Of a DNA stretch of 7,439 nt, positions 6,578 to 7,439 are shown piece after piece (positions within the stretch are counted from its first letter, which is position 1; the number at the start of each line of letters is the position of its first letter). The DNA lies in the NCBI GenBank assembly GCA_002937525.1, contig PTKA01000057.1, positions 1 to 7,439 on the forward strand, read 5' to 3'. The notes beneath the pieces were generated by a model that worked only from the letters and a program-made list of their open reading frames with translations, did not search any database and was not told where the DNA came from. Source of the stretch: Alphaproteobacteria bacterium MarineAlpha10_Bin3 (GTDB lineage: Bacteria > Pseudomonadota > Alphaproteobacteria > UBA8366 > GCA-2717185). Position numbers and translations under genes: made by a program.

Positions 6578-7270
6578 CTAGTCAATGCGCGCGGCAACCG
6601 CAATAAGCCTGCTCAGGAAGTTGACCGGACCGCCGACCAGCCAGGCGAACGGATCGAAGTGCAGCCCCAGTTGCCGGCCGGCCAGAGGCAGGACGAAAAT
6701 CAGGCCGATCAGGATCGCCATGCCAAACCGTTCCAGCCGCGCCAGCGGTGCGGCAAGGAACCGGGGCAGCAGCCCGACGGCGACCCGCCCGCCATCCAGC
6801 GGCGGCAGCGGAAGCATGTTGAACACCGCGAGAATCACGTTCAGGACAATCGAATTGCCGATATTGGCGATGGCCCAGTTGGCCGCGTCAGTTGGCAGAT
6901 AGATGACCCCATGCAGCGCCAAAGCCGACGCGAACGCCAAGATAAGGTTGGCGGCCGGCCCGGCCAGCGCAACCAGCACCATATCGCGGCGCGGATTGCG
7001 CAGCCGGGCGAAATTGACCGGCACCGGCTTGGCCCAGCCGAACAGGAACGGGGCGCGCAGCATGATCAGCATGGCCGGCAGCAGAACCGTCCCGACCGGA
7101 TCGATATGGCGAAACGGGTTCATGCTCACCCGTCCCAGCGCCTTGGCGGTTGGATCGCCCAGCTTCCAGGCCACCCAGCCATGCGCCGCCTCATGCAAGG
7201 TCACCGCGAGCAGCACCGGCAGAACCCAGCTTGAGGCCAGATAAAGCATATGCGCGATATCCAGCGTCAT
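6578..7270 (-). CDS. M50-family site-2 protease-like membrane metalloprotease (230 aa)
   Basis: This is a compact intramembrane zinc protease of the S2P/M50 group. Such enzymes cut membrane-spanning substrates, often in stress or envelope signalling, but the role of this subgroup is poorly known. The zinc-binding HEAAH is at 26-30, at the end of the first hydrophobic segment (about 8-25). The second conserved region, NMLPLPPLDGG at 151-161, supplies the third ligand Asp159. LGRVSMNPFRHIDPVGTVLLP at 45-65 and GWAKPVPVNFARLRNPRRD at 78-96 are typical of small M50 proteins. Further hydrophobic segments lie at about 60-76, 98-122, 138-152 and 184-198. No PDZ or CBS domain is present. The ATG at 7270 overlaps the stop of the upstream gene as ATGA; the same frame stays open to the right edge, but only because a copied segment of this gene lies there. 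The TAG stop forms part of the scpA ribosome-binding site. Confidence 0.93.
   Translation of the reverse strand: MTLDIAHMLYLASSWVLPVLLAVTLHEAAHGWVAWKLGDPTAKALGRVSMNPFRHIDPVGTVLLPAMLIMLRAPFLFGWAKPVPVNFARLRNPRRDMVLVALAGPAANLILAFASALALHGVIYLPTDAANWAIANIGNSIVLNVILAVFNMLPLPPLDGGRVAVGLLPRFLAAPLARLERFGMAILIGLIFVLPLAGRQLGLHFDPFAWLVGGPVNFLSRLIAVAARID
6775..6833 (-). repeat. 59-bp direct repeat, copy within the M50 protease gene
   Basis: This segment is identical over all 59 bases to 7381-7439. Here it encodes the conserved protease stretch LAVFNMLPLPPLDGGRVAV in its natural protein context, so this is the original copy. The identity ends abruptly at the left side (6774 differs from 7380), while on the right it is cut by the window end. 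Confidence 0.95.
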
Positions 7271-7380
7271 GCCGCCGCCCGCATCAACAACGCCTTGAGC
7301 CGCGCGGGATCGAGGCGGCCAATCGGACCGGGCACCGAAATCCGGGCCCGCGCGGCGGCAATGCGCGCCTTTGCCTGCGG
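7267..7380 (-). CDS. nagZ: 3' end of an upstream gene, probably nagZ (beta-N-acetylhexosaminidase)
   Basis: The last 37 codons and the TGA stop of a gene are visible. They read PQAKARIAAARARISVPGPI followed by GRLDPARLKALLMRAAA, an Ala/Arg-rich helical end that looks coding by composition and by its ATGA overlap with the protease start. I assign nagZ mainly by position: in many Alphaproteobacteria nagZ stands directly upstream of scpA in this cluster, and NagZ proteins there often end in similar Ala/Arg/Leu-rich helices. NagZ removes N-acetylglucosamine from muropeptides during peptidoglycan recycling in the cytoplasm. No catalytic motif is in the window, so function is not shown by sequence. 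Upstream of 7380 the same frame enters the copied 59-bp segment and reads as an implausible Cys/Arg-rich string, so the gene is interrupted there by a rearrangement or an assembly error. Confidence 0.45.
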   Translation of the reverse strand, partial: PQAKARIAAARARISVPGPIGRLDPARLKALLMRAAA

Positions 7381-7439
7381 CGACGGCGACCCGCCCGCCA
7401 TCCAGCGGCGGCAGCGGAAGCATGTTGAACACCGCGAGA
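7381..7439 (-). repeat. 59-bp direct repeat, displaced copy at the right edge
   Basis: This is an exact copy of 6775-6833, placed 606 bases away in the same orientation and reaching exactly to the last base. In the frame of the upstream gene it reads as implausible protein (SRCSTCFRCRRWMAGGSPS), whereas in the protease frame it reads FNMLPLPPLDGGRVAV without the rest of the enzyme. It therefore looks out of place. The likely cause is a contig-end or chimeric-assembly artefact; a genuine small duplication is possible but less likely. Confidence 0.9.

Noticed and set aside
6551..7234. 227-codon plus-strand open frame opposite the M50 protease
   Set aside because: It has very high Gln/Arg/Asp content, no family features, and lies opposite a protease gene with all catalytic motifs.
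7271..7432. N-terminal extension of the M50 protease to a GTG at 7432, giving a protein with a duplicated NMLPLPPLDGG motif
   Set aside because: The extension consists of the displaced 59-bp copy plus an out-of-frame reading of the upstream gene's end; the ATGA overlap at 7270 gives a normal start and length.
1..7439. CRISPR array, tRNA or rRNA gene, insertion sequence, phage or defence genes
   Set aside because: No spaced repeat array, cloverleaf, transposase motif or terminal inverted repeats were found; nearly all bases are accounted for by housekeeping genes, so a new accessory system is not supported here.

Overview
The window is GC-rich, very densely packed chromosomal DNA. Every gene I can support lies on the minus strand, so transcription runs from high to low coordinates. 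The order read 5' to 3' is [probable nagZ 3' end] - M50 site-2 protease - scpA - scpB - ABC transporter ATPase - tatA - tatB - tatC - serS - surE - pcm (cut by the left edge). The backbone nagZ-scpA-scpB-tatABC-serS-surE-pcm is a well-known conserved order in Alphaproteobacteria. Together with the base composition and protein features (SerRS beginning MHDLRQ, ScpA/ScpB style, TatB with GPKEIP), it points to an alphaproteobacterium, perhaps Rhodospirillales-like. The exact taxon cannot be read from this window.

Layout by region. 7267-7439: the last 37 codons of an upstream gene, probably nagZ (cell-wall recycling), then a 59-bp end segment that is an exact copy of an internal piece of the protease gene. 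6578-7270: an M50 intramembrane metalloprotease. 5114-6569: scpA and scpB, the kleisin and winged-helix subunits of the SMC condensin. 4012-5112: an ATPase of the FbpC/PotA/CysA class with no permease or binding-protein gene in view. 3229-3936: tatA, tatB, and then tatC (2413-3225), the complete twin-arginine translocase. 1067-2347: serS. 291-1067: surE. 1-294: the 5' part of pcm.

How the genes work together: most junctions overlap or nearly abut (ATGA overlaps at protease/upstream gene and surE/pcm, an 8-nt overlap at scpA/scpB, TGATG at serS/surE). This suggests translational coupling within one or a few long transcripts. Only three gaps exceed 10 nt: 3937-4011 before tatA, 3673-3711 between tatA and tatB, and 2348-2412 before serS. 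Each contains candidate regulatory sequence. No stretch over 300 bases lacks a gene.

This is mainly a housekeeping locus, and I do not see a new defence, mobile or otherwise undescribed system. The observations most worth checking are the 59-bp direct repeat at the right edge (probably an assembly or contig-end artefact), the orphan ABC ATPase placed between scpB and tatA, and a hairpin combined with a missing Shine-Dalgarno sequence before tatB, next to a strong Shine-Dalgarno before tatA.
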